Shown here in pieces: positions 1-5,574 of a stretch of 5,574 nt of DNA. Below the pieces are notes generated by a model. It was not told the origin of the DNA. It saw only the letters and a program-made list of their open reading frames with translations, and did no database searches. A program made the translations under genes and the position numbers. How positions within the stretch are numbered: the stretch's first letter is position 1; every line of letters starts with the position of its first letter. The DNA lies in assembly GCA_027001525.1 (NCBI GenBank), contig JALTMR010000215.1, positions 1-5,574 on the forward strand. The letters are read 5' to 3'. Source of the stretch: Gammaproteobacteria bacterium. GTDB taxonomy: Bacteria > Pseudomonadota > Gammaproteobacteria > Tenderiales > Tenderiaceae.

Positions 1-278
1 ACATGGTGCACCACGTCGGGCTTTTCTCTACGATAGATATTTACCAGTTCGAATATCGCCTTCAATTCAGAAAATGGATTCTTGCTACGACGGCGCATCG
101 AAATAGGAAGCAGAGTCAGACCAGCACCCCTAATCCTATCCCCATGCGCTTGAACACGGGTCGCGACACAAACATCATATCCAGCTTCACGGGCAGCAAT
201 AGCCAAAGGCAAACGATGGGAACAAAAATACCAGTCCTCTGTGACAAGAAATAGAATTTTCTTTCGAGAGGAACTCAA
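1..278 (-). CDS. GT4 glycosyltransferase, CapM-like, N-terminal part (runs off window edge)
   Basis: This is the first 92 codons of a retaining GT-B glycosyltransferase, expected to transfer a sugar from a nucleotide donor to the lipid-linked repeat unit at the inner face of the cytoplasmic membrane. The translation opens with the first beta strand, KKILFLVTEDWYFCSHRLPLA at about residues 6-26 (EDWYFCSHR is a hallmark of the CapM-like GT4 subgroup). It continues with a helix and the strand AGYDVCVATRV, and ends in PDVVHHV, the usual acceptor-side strand. The catalytic C-terminal half, including the EX7E motif, lies outside the window. The start is TTG at 278-276: an in-frame TGA at 293-291 excludes anything upstream, a GAGGAG ribosome site sits 8 nt before it, and the TTG overlaps the asnB stop as TTGA. 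The first in-frame ATG is at about residue 60, inside the fold, so it is not credible. Donor and acceptor cannot be predicted. Confidence 0.87.
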   Translation of the reverse strand, partial: MSSSRKKILFLVTEDWYFCSHRLPLAIAAREAGYDVCVATRVQAHGDRIRGAGLTLLPISMRRRSKNPFSELKAIFELVNIYRREKPDVVHH

Positions 279-2206
279 CGCTTTTGCTCCTCAAGCCAAG
301 CTTGAAACATCAGAATATCCCACAGATAGTAGTGCCAACGACGTTCGCCGCTGACATGTTCCCTCAACATGTTACGGATAGGCACAGGATCAAAAAAACC
401 CTCTTCTTTCAATCTGGTTTCATTCAGCAAAGACTCCGCCCAATCCCGTAAAGGGCCCCGCAACCAGTGCTCAATAGGCACGCCAAACCCCATTTTTGGA
501 CGATCCATCAACTCACGAGGAAGATAGCGATACAACACTTGGCGTAATAACCATTTACTCTTCCCTTCACGATACTTCAGTGAAGTAGGCACATTCCAGG
601 CAAATTCCACCAATCTGTGATCAAGCAACGGAACACGCGCCTCAAGACTAACAGCCATACTGGCTCTATCCACCTTTGTCAGAATATCATCAGGCAGATA
701 GGTCATACTGTCCAAATACATCATCATCTCTGGCAGCCCCGGCAACCGGGGTAACTTGTCTTTCATGCTAAACAGAGTATCGGGCTCATGACCTCCGATG
801 ACCAAATCAGCCGGCGACTTCCAGTGGGAGACCAAACGATGGTAGTAAGACTCCCCGGTGGGCATAGTTATGATATCTGCCAACTTTGGCAGTCGGTCTG
901 CCAAATGTTTAACTTGATAACGCCCTGGAAGCAAGCGAAACAAAGACTCCAGAGTTTCACCAGGGAAAACGCGTACTAATTTAGCCACCAATTTCCTTAT
1001 CGAAACAGGCAATAGACGAAGCATACGCCAGACCTGGTCGCCCTTGGTGTACCGATGATAGCCAAAAAACAACTCATCTCCACCGTCACCAGAGAGACAA
1101 ACCGTCACATCCTTTTTAGCCAGTCCGCTGACTAGCAGTGTTGGAATTTGAGAAGAATCTGAAAAGGGCTCATCCCAAATAGATGACAAACGGGGAATGA
1201 CATCCATCGCCTCCTCAGGAGTGACATAAAGCTCTGTGTGGTCTGTTCCCAGGTGCTTTGCAACCGCTTTAGCGTGTACTGCTTCGTTATACCCTTTTTC
1301 ATTAAAACCGATAGTAAATGTCTTCACTGGCTGAGAGGACTGAGCCTGCATTAATGCAGCCACCATACTTGAATCGAACCCACCGGACAAAAAAGCACCA
1401 AGAGGCACATCTGCTGCCATCCGCTTGCCCACGGCATCTCGCAACAAAGCATCCAGCTCATCGGTGAGCTCCTCCGGTGACCCCCCGGCCCTTCGCGCAC
1501 CAGCTTGGGCTATGCTGGCTAAACTCCAATAACACTGTGGTTCCGATACGCTACCCCCACACTCCCGAATGACAACAAAATGAGCCGCTGGCAACTTACT
1601 TATTCCCTGATAAATACTCCAGGGCGTAGGGACTGCGTTATGGCGTAGATAAAGCGTTAGCGCATTACGATCAACAGCACCTTGCCACTGCGGGTGTACA
1701 ACAAAGCTTTTTAGCTCCGAGCCAAACAGAAAGGCTCCACCACTCTGTCCGTAATACAGCGGCTTCTCTCCCATCCTGTCCCGCGCTAAATACAAAGTGC
1801 GCTCAGACTTATCCCAAAATGCGAAAGCGAACATACCGTTTAGACGCTTGAGAGTCTCCTCCATCCCCCAATATCGCAGTGCCGCTAACAAGGTTTCAGT
1901 ATCAGAATGTCCGCGCCAGTCAAAGTGAGCATGCTGCTGCTCCAGCTCCTTCCGCACGTCCTGATGGTTGTATATCTCACCGTTATAAACCAGGGTATAG
2001 CGCCCGCAGGGGGAGGCCATCGGTTGGTGGCCCGCTTGAGAAAGATCAAGAATAGATAGGCGTTGATGCGCCAACGCCAGTCCATTATTTTTATCCACCC
2101 ACGCCCCGGCATCATCCGGGCCCCGGTGTTGAATTTTCTCGGCCATACGCTCAACAACCGAGACATCCGCACCTCTTTTATCCCAATAACCAACAATGCC
2201 ACACAT
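275..2206 (-). CDS. asnB: Glutamine-hydrolysing asparagine synthetase-like amidotransferase (AsnB family)
   Basis: This 643-residue protein is a complete two-domain AsnB-type enzyme: glutamine is hydrolysed in the N-terminal domain and the ammonia is passed to an ATP-activated carboxylate in the C-terminal domain. The N-terminal Ntn-hydrolase domain (about 1-215) has Cys2 as nucleophile after Met removal, HRGPDD at 27-32, Arg49 in HQRLSILD, NGE at 75-77 and SDTE at 101-104. The synthetase domain (about 245-640) has the PPi loop SGGFDSS at 274-280, SGDGGDE at 372-378, LPDDILTKVDRASM at 504-517 and EARVPLLDH at 522-530. All expected catalytic residues are present, and the length is within the range of the longer AsnB homologues; E. 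coli AsnB is shorter, at about 554. It starts 3 nt after the preceding glycosyltransferase and overlaps the next by 4 nt. In the middle of a polysaccharide operon the substrate is more likely a uronic acid carboxyl, as proposed for WbpS-type proteins of Pseudomonas O-antigen clusters, than free aspartate. The family call is firm; the substrate is inferred. Confidence 0.95.
   Translation of the reverse strand: MCGIVGYWDKRGADVSVVERMAEKIQHRGPDDAGAWVDKNNGLALAHQRLSILDLSQAGHQPMASPCGRYTLVYNGEIYNHQDVRKELEQQHAHFDWRGHSDTETLLAALRYWGMEETLKRLNGMFAFAFWDKSERTLYLARDRMGEKPLYYGQSGGAFLFGSELKSFVVHPQWQGAVDRNALTLYLRHNAVPTPWSIYQGISKLPAAHFVVIRECGGSVSEPQCYWSLASIAQAGARRAGGSPEELTDELDALLRDAVGKRMAADVPLGAFLSGGFDSSMVAALMQAQSSQPVKTFTIGFNEKGYNEAVHAKAVAKHLGTDHTELYVTPEEAMDVIPRLSSIWDEPFSDSSQIPTLLVSGLAKKDVTVCLSGDGGDELFFGYHRYTKGDQVWRMLRLLPVSIRKLVAKLVRVFPGETLESLFRLLPGRYQVKHLADRLPKLADIITMPTGESYYHRLVSHWKSPADLVIGGHEPDTLFSMKDKLPRLPGLPEMMMYLDSMTYLPDDILTKVDRASMAVSLEARVPLLDHRLVEFAWNVPTSLKYREGKSKWLLRQVLYRYLPRELMDRPKMGFGVPIEHWLRGPLRDWAESLLNETRLKEEGFFDPVPIRNMLREHVSGERRWHYYLWDILMFQAWLEEQKR
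287..292 (-). promoter_or_regulatory. Shine-Dalgarno site for the TTG-started glycosyltransferase
   Basis: GAGGAG on the minus strand lies inside the last codons of asnB, with 8 nt between it and the TTG at 278-276. It is the strongest ribosome-binding match at any gene start in the window and settles the choice of the non-ATG start. Its placement within asnB suggests that the two genes are translationally coupled. Confidence 0.75.
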
Positions 2207-2209
2207 GGA

Positions 2210-3364
2210 TCAATCTCTTCCTTTATTGCCCATCAACTGCCAATACAACTCTGCGTACTGATCCACTATCGCCTCTAGAGCGAACAACTTTTCAATCCGT
2301 GCCCTGGTCCGTCCTCCTGAAGCACGCCGCCGATCTCCCGACAACCCCAAAGCTACTTCGATTCCCGATGTCAACGCCTGGGGATCTCGAGGCGGCACCA
2401 GCACCCCTGTATCATTAACAATCAAAGCACTATCCCCAACGTCTGTCGCAACGCAAGGTAAGCCAATCGCCATCGCCTCACCCAAAACATTTGGAAAAGC
2501 CTCAGACCATGAGCTTTGGCAGAACACGTCCATAGCACTCATCACATCAGCCACATCCCCTCGTTCACCGAGCAAGTGAAACCTGTCACGCAGCTGTGTG
2601 GGTATTAACTGGGCCAGCATCTCACTATCCAGCGATACGCCCCGGCCACTCAACATAAAATGAATTTGGGTATATCGCTGGGCAAGAGTGACCGCCGCCT
2701 GCAGGAATGTGGAGTGATCTTTCATGGGATGCAGCCTCGCCACATGCCCCACAACCAAAGCATCCCGTGATATACCCAGTTCGAGGCGAATTTTATGACG
2801 ACTCTCAAGTGAAAAGAGAAATTGCTCCAAGTTGATACCATTAGGGATAACCTCCGAACATCGCGATGAAAAACCGAAATGTTCGTGCTGCTGCTGCGAT
2901 AACCTACTGTTGTATAACAGGGCATCAGGGGTATAAGACAACAGACGATTGGCTCGAATCACTTGGCGGAGCACTGCTTTTTCGTCACAGAGATCGTATA
3001 GAGAATGTCGTATATTCCAACTCAACGCAGGCTGCCCCCGAGCAAAAAAACGTGCTGTGGAGGCGGCAAGATTCCCATGATACATCCAACCCTGAATAAG
3101 GTCGGGCTGAAGCAGTCTTACCAGCCCGTACAGTCTCTTTAGCCCCAGGATCGAGCTAGTTCCAGCCCCCATATTCAGGGCAGAAACAGACACTCCCAGT
3201 TCATTCAGCTTTGGCCCAATGGTGCCTTCACCACCCAACGATATGACATGGGAATCAAAACGCTCGGATAGACCACCATCCAGCAGATTATATAGCGCAC
3301 GCTCTGCTCCCCCTGTTGCTAAACCAGTAATAATATGCAGCACGCGAGGGCGCTTTATATTCAT
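2210..3364 (-). CDS. GT4 glycosyltransferase, WbnK-like
   Basis: This complete GT-B fold, retaining glycosyltransferase of family 4 has 384 residues from the chosen start and should act in the cytoplasm at the inner membrane. The acceptor-side N-terminal domain has VLHIITGLATGGAER at about 8-22, then QGWMYHGNLAA at 91-101 and IRHSLYDL at 118-125, both typical of the WbnK-like subgroup of O-antigen transferases. The linker VIPNGI (172-177) leads to the donor domain with VGHVARLHPMKDH at 205-217 (Arg210 and Lys215 should contact the donor phosphates) and the EX7E pair Glu288/Glu296 in SEAFPNVLGE. The reading frame extends to a GTG at 3385, adding seven residues. I prefer the ATG at 3364 because it overlaps the preceding stop as ATGA and puts the first beta strand at the usual distance from the N terminus; the Shine-Dalgarno is weak, so coupling to the upstream gene is likely. 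The sugar and linkage cannot be read from the sequence. Confidence 0.92.
   Translation of the reverse strand: MNIKRPRVLHIITGLATGGAERALYNLLDGGLSERFDSHVISLGGEGTIGPKLNELGVSVSALNMGAGTSSILGLKRLYGLVRLLQPDLIQGWMYHGNLAASTARFFARGQPALSWNIRHSLYDLCDEKAVLRQVIRANRLLSYTPDALLYNSRLSQQQHEHFGFSSRCSEVIPNGINLEQFLFSLESRHKIRLELGISRDALVVGHVARLHPMKDHSTFLQAAVTLAQRYTQIHFMLSGRGVSLDSEMLAQLIPTQLRDRFHLLGERGDVADVMSAMDVFCQSSWSEAFPNVLGEAMAIGLPCVATDVGDSALIVNDTGVLVPPRDPQALTSGIEVALGLSGDRRRASGGRTRARIEKLFALEAIVDQYAELYWQLMGNKGRD
2215..2224 (-). promoter_or_regulatory. Probable ribosome-binding site of asnB
   Basis: The purine-rich AAAGGAAGAG on the minus strand lies within the last codons of the preceding glycosyltransferase. The GGA core is 12 nt from the asnB ATG and the AGAG end is 8 nt away, so spacing is slightly long for the best match. 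The start itself is fixed independently, because Cys2 must directly follow the initiator Met. Confidence 0.5.
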
Positions 3365-4365
3365 GTTGCACCAAAACCCAGCCACGGCTCACGAACTCTG
3401 AGCAAATACTGAAGTGCACCGTAACCAATAATCATCGCAATAAATAATTGACGACGCCACCCTGACAGATGCAACCCGGCCATCAACACCAACAACAGAG
3501 TACTTTCAAAAATTCGCCCTGTAACTTCTATCAAGAAATAGGTCGAAAGATAGAAGACAACAGCCCCGTATTCGAAGGCATATTGACGAATAAAGGTTCG
3601 CCCTTGCAGACACATAATAAAAAAAATAGCTGTCCAAAACAGGAAACCCAACCCGCTAACATTCGCCGTCGAAAAGCTATAAACCTCCGCTTGCCTTGCC
3701 CCCACCATTGCCACAAACGGACCCAACATCACGCTGGTCCCAAGCCCCGCTGATACAAATAACAACGTACGAAGATCGGTCGCCAATTTCAACTGCCGGG
3801 CAATGCCGGTCAGGGCCAGCAACAAGATAACAAAGAAGAAGGAGGCATGAACAAAAGGGGTCATCCCAATCAACAGCCAACGCCAGGACCGCTTTTGTAC
3901 ATACCAGCCTGTCAGAAACAGAGCAATAGCGACTCCTTGACGAAGACCAGTAATATGGTAGCCAACGACCTGAGGCAATAACAAAAAAACTAACAGAATA
4001 AAAAAATAGCGCGAGTCCTGCCTTAACACCTGCCAGGCCACCAACGCAGCTGAGCCGAAGATAATCAACCGCAACACTGTCTCCGGTGAAAATACCTGGG
4101 CTAGGACTGAGTTTAGCAGCAACCACAATGGCTCATTAAACAAACCAACTGATAGACCCGTCGACCAATACCGTACCAAAATATCCCATGAATTAGCCGC
4201 GTAATTAAGGTAATTCACCCGATCACTAAACACCTCCAGGGGAAGGGCAGACAGCACACCGCCATAACCAAAAGCAATAAAAACAACAAGAAGTTGATAA
4301 CCCACGGAACCGTGATTGTTCACTGCAGAAAGTTGCGTAAACGAATTCTTTATTGCATTAACCAT
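3361..4365 (-). CDS. EpsG/Wzy-type polysaccharide polymerase, multi-pass membrane protein
   Basis: This 334-residue, very hydrophobic protein has roughly 10-12 transmembrane segments (clear ones near 22-41, 80-92, 97-114, 120-137, 141-156, 174-190, 199-222, 238-254, 265-280, 286-301 and 306-322). The pattern resembles the EpsG family: a short N terminus, then SDRVNYLNY at 47-55 after the first helix, FNEPLW at 76-81, GLRQGVA at 140-146, a His-Ser pair in HASFFF at 173-178 and GRIFES at 283-288. EpsG-type proteins occur in capsule, O-antigen and exopolysaccharide clusters and are taken to be Wzy-like polymerases joining undecaprenyl-linked repeat units on the periplasmic side. It is flanked by glycosyltransferases, as polymerase genes usually are. 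The ATG at 4365 follows the preceding stop with no gap (TAGATG), with no good Shine-Dalgarno. A flippase is less likely, since Wzx proteins are usually longer (above 400 residues) with a different pattern. Family confidence is fair; the exact role is inferred. Confidence 0.82.
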   Translation of the reverse strand: MVNAIKNSFTQLSAVNNHGSVGYQLLVVFIAFGYGGVLSALPLEVFSDRVNYLNYAANSWDILVRYWSTGLSVGLFNEPLWLLLNSVLAQVFSPETVLRLIIFGSAALVAWQVLRQDSRYFFILLVFLLLPQVVGYHITGLRQGVAIALFLTGWYVQKRSWRWLLIGMTPFVHASFFFVILLLALTGIARQLKLATDLRTLLFVSAGLGTSVMLGPFVAMVGARQAEVYSFSTANVSGLGFLFWTAIFFIMCLQGRTFIRQYAFEYGAVVFYLSTYFLIEVTGRIFESTLLLVLMAGLHLSGWRRQLFIAMIIGYGALQYLLRVREPWLGFGAT

Positions 4366-5508
4366 CTACGCATTCAACTTCAGTACTTCAGCCCAAGCAG
4401 TGCCAATTTTTTCCATTGAGTATATATCTCGAACCTTGATGGCTTCTTGCCCCATCTGCTTCAATAGAGCATCGTCGCTCATCAAGCGTTGAAGTGCCTT
4501 GCTTAACCCACCCACGCCCTGCTCCAGTGGAACAAGCAATCCATTTACTTCGTCAGAAATTAGGTCACGAGGCCCCGTATCACAATCAACGCTAACTACT
4601 GGCAGACCATGAGCCATAGCTTCAAGCAATGTGTTTGGAAAGCCTTCGTAGCGCGATGTCATGACATACAAATCGGCACACTCATACCACTCCCCCACAT
4701 TGCCTGCCCTGCCCGGCATATATACGCGCCTTCCCAGCCCAAGGGCCTCTCGCTGAGCCTCCAAAGCCTGTCTCTCTGCACCTTCGCCCAAAATAACCAA
4801 ATCCCAATTGGGAAATTTCTTGGATATGGAAAAAAATGCCTCCAGGAGCAAATCAAACCCCTTCTGAACATTCAAACGACCGACCGCCAGCAATACCCTT
4901 CTATCCGCCTCCACCCATTTGTTTGTCTCAATAACCAGACCATTCTTGGGCAAAGTTCTACCAATTGGATTAGGAATTACTCTAGCGTTTATACCCGCAC
5001 AATGAGATTCAATCCACTTCAACCCCAACTGAGTCTGCATAACCACACAGCTAGCTTGAGGATACATTAGCCAACGGGTAGCTCGCCAAAACAAGGGAAG
5101 GGGAAGCAGCGGAGGATATATTCGTTCAGAGACAACAACCGAAACACCGAGGCCTAAAGCGGCTACTATCGCCACGACATTGACATGCGTTAGAAAAGAA
5201 ACAATTACATCTGGCGAATAATCCCGAATTACCTTCCTGAGAGCCAGCAAACGTTTCAAACTCGATAACGGAGTCTTCCGCATCGTCCCCACATAATCAG
5301 CAAGAAACTCAAGATGAACACGGGAATCGAGTGGATAGGCACAACCACCACGGCCCGAATAGGTAGGCATAAGAAGCACCTCGTGGCCTTCACCCACCCA
5401 AGCATTACAGAGCCGAGAAGCAACGCGCTCGGCCCCTCCACCTTCCATCGAGCTTACAAGAAATAAAATACGTTTCCTGGACAAGGGGGCATTACTATTC
5501 GTCTTCAA
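4366..5508 (-). CDS. GT4 glycosyltransferase, AmsD/PglH-like
   Basis: This complete 380-residue GT-B glycosyltransferase of family 4 is predicted to add a sugar to the undecaprenyl-linked repeat unit at the inner face of the cytoplasmic membrane. The N-terminal domain has RILFLVSSMEGGGAERVA at 13-30, VIVSFLTHVNVVAIVAALG at 101-119 and VVVSERIYPP at 124-133. The linker VIPNPI (177-182) is followed by AVGRLNVQKGFDLLLEA at 208-224 with the donor-phosphate residues Arg211 and Lys216, the EX7E pair Glu288/Glu296 in YEGFPNTLLE, and VDCDTGPRDLI at 307-317. The SER, DC-x-x-GP and QKGFDLL motifs are those of the AmsD/PglH group, many of which transfer galactose or N-acetylhexosamine; that specificity is only a guess. 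The start is TTG at 5508. An in-frame TAA at 5523-5521 rules out anything further upstream, and the first in-frame ATG (residue 21) would remove the first beta strand. A second TTG at residue 9 is possible but unsupported by a ribosome site. Confidence 0.92.
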   Translation of the reverse strand: MKTNSNAPLSRKRILFLVSSMEGGGAERVASRLCNAWVGEGHEVLLMPTYSGRGGCAYPLDSRVHLEFLADYVGTMRKTPLSSLKRLLALRKVIRDYSPDVIVSFLTHVNVVAIVAALGLGVSVVVSERIYPPLLPLPLFWRATRWLMYPQASCVVMQTQLGLKWIESHCAGINARVIPNPIGRTLPKNGLVIETNKWVEADRRVLLAVGRLNVQKGFDLLLEAFFSISKKFPNWDLVILGEGAERQALEAQREALGLGRRVYMPGRAGNVGEWYECADLYVMTSRYEGFPNTLLEAMAHGLPVVSVDCDTGPRDLISDEVNGLLVPLEQGVGGLSKALQRLMSDDALLKQMGQEAIKVRDIYSMEKIGTAWAEVLKLNA

Positions 5509-5520
5509 AGCACCATTTCT

Positions 5521-5574
5521 TTACTTATTTAGATGAAACTTTTGAGCAATCCCAAAGCCCTTCGGCATACTCAC
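5521..5574 (-). CDS. Possible C-terminal tail of an upstream gene (frame uncertain)
   Basis: Two of the three minus-strand frames are open from the right edge of the window. One reads VSMPKGFGIAQKFHLNK and stops at TAA 5523-5521, leaving 12 nt before the TTG of the next gene. The other reads EYAEGLWDCSKVSSK and stops at TAA 5527-5525. The third frame is closed by a TGA near the edge. Tight gene packing elsewhere makes it likely that one of them is the end of the preceding gene of the operon. I cannot choose between them or recognise a family from 15-17 residues. Confidence 0.35.
   Translation of the reverse strand: MSMPKGFGIAQKFHLNK

Noticed and set aside
3..254. An 83-codon plus-strand frame at the left edge
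   Set aside because: It is antisense to a clear GT4 N-terminal domain on the minus strand and its translation is compositionally random.
737..751. A perfect 6-bp inverted repeat with a 3-nt loop (CCCCGG, CAA, CCGGGG), resembling a terminator stem
   Set aside because: It lies inside asnB, codes for the PRLPGLP stretch, and has no T-run on either side, so it is probably chance within GC-rich proline and glycine codons.
814..834. Signs of an altered or broken asnB (SGGFDSS in place of the more common SGGLDSS/SGGVDSS; extra length over E. coli AsnB)
   Set aside because: The changed position is a hydrophobic one that varies in the family, the Ser-Gly-Gly and Asp-Ser-Ser residues are intact, and the added length is spread through the 380-490 region without a frameshift. 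The enzyme looks functional.
2104..2125. A GC-rich imperfect inverted repeat
   Set aside because: It encodes the invariant HRGPDD motif of the glutaminase domain; protein conservation explains the bases.
1885..2202. A 105-codon minus-strand frame within the start of asnB
   Set aside because: It overlaps the glutaminase domain of asnB, where every catalytic motif is present in the other frame; this frame shows no motif of its own.
3677..4126. A 149-codon minus-strand frame inside the polymerase gene
   Set aside because: It is an alternate frame of a membrane-protein gene; hydrophobic codons give Val/Leu/Cys-rich shadows. The EpsG-like frame has the family motifs and fits the neighbouring gene junctions exactly.
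4609..5070. A 153-codon open frame on the plus strand
   Set aside because: It is antisense to the best conserved part of the AmsD-like glycosyltransferase, whose motifs read cleanly on the minus strand. The plus-strand product is rich in unlikely residues, has no recognisable motif, and is best explained as a shadow frame.
5509..5574. A possible promoter, JUMPstart/ops element or riboswitch leader before the first complete gene
   Set aside because: No GGCGGTAG-type ops core and no convincing -35/-10 pair are visible, and the stretch is too short and probably holds the end of another gene.

Overview
The window is a compact stretch of a bacterial surface-polysaccharide locus (O-antigen, capsule or exopolysaccharide). 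Every real gene lies on the minus strand. In transcription order (right to left) it holds: the last few codons of an unidentified upstream gene (5521-5574, uncertain); a GT4 glycosyltransferase of the AmsD/PglH type (4366-5508); a multi-pass membrane protein of the EpsG/Wzy polymerase type (3361-4365); a second GT4 glycosyltransferase of the WbnK type (2210-3364); a glutamine-dependent asparagine synthetase-like amidotransferase, asnB (275-2206); and the first 92 codons of a third GT4 glycosyltransferase of the CapM type (1-278), which runs off the left edge.

The five genes are packed head to tail. Consecutive genes abut, overlap by 4 nt (ATGA or TTGA), or are 3 nt apart. No internal promoter, terminator, RNA gene, mobile element, CRISPR array or gene-free stretch is visible. 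They therefore look like the middle of one translationally coupled operon whose promoter lies to the right of the window and whose end lies to the left.

The likely joint role is assembly of a lipid-linked oligosaccharide repeat unit on the cytoplasmic face of the inner membrane by the three glycosyltransferases. The membrane protein would polymerise the units on the outer face, and the AsnB homologue probably amidates an acidic sugar, such as a uronic acid, instead of serving only asparagine supply. The initiating phosphoglycosyltransferase, the flippase or ABC exporter and the nucleotide-sugar genes are not here and should be in the flanks.

Motif style, gene order and moderate GC content fit a gammaproteobacterium, for example a marine or pseudomonad-like lineage, but the window has no taxonomic marker and this is only an inference. 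The gene families are all known. I see no clearly new system; the most informative points are the amidotransferase inside the cluster, the divergent polymerase, and two TTG-started glycosyltransferases.
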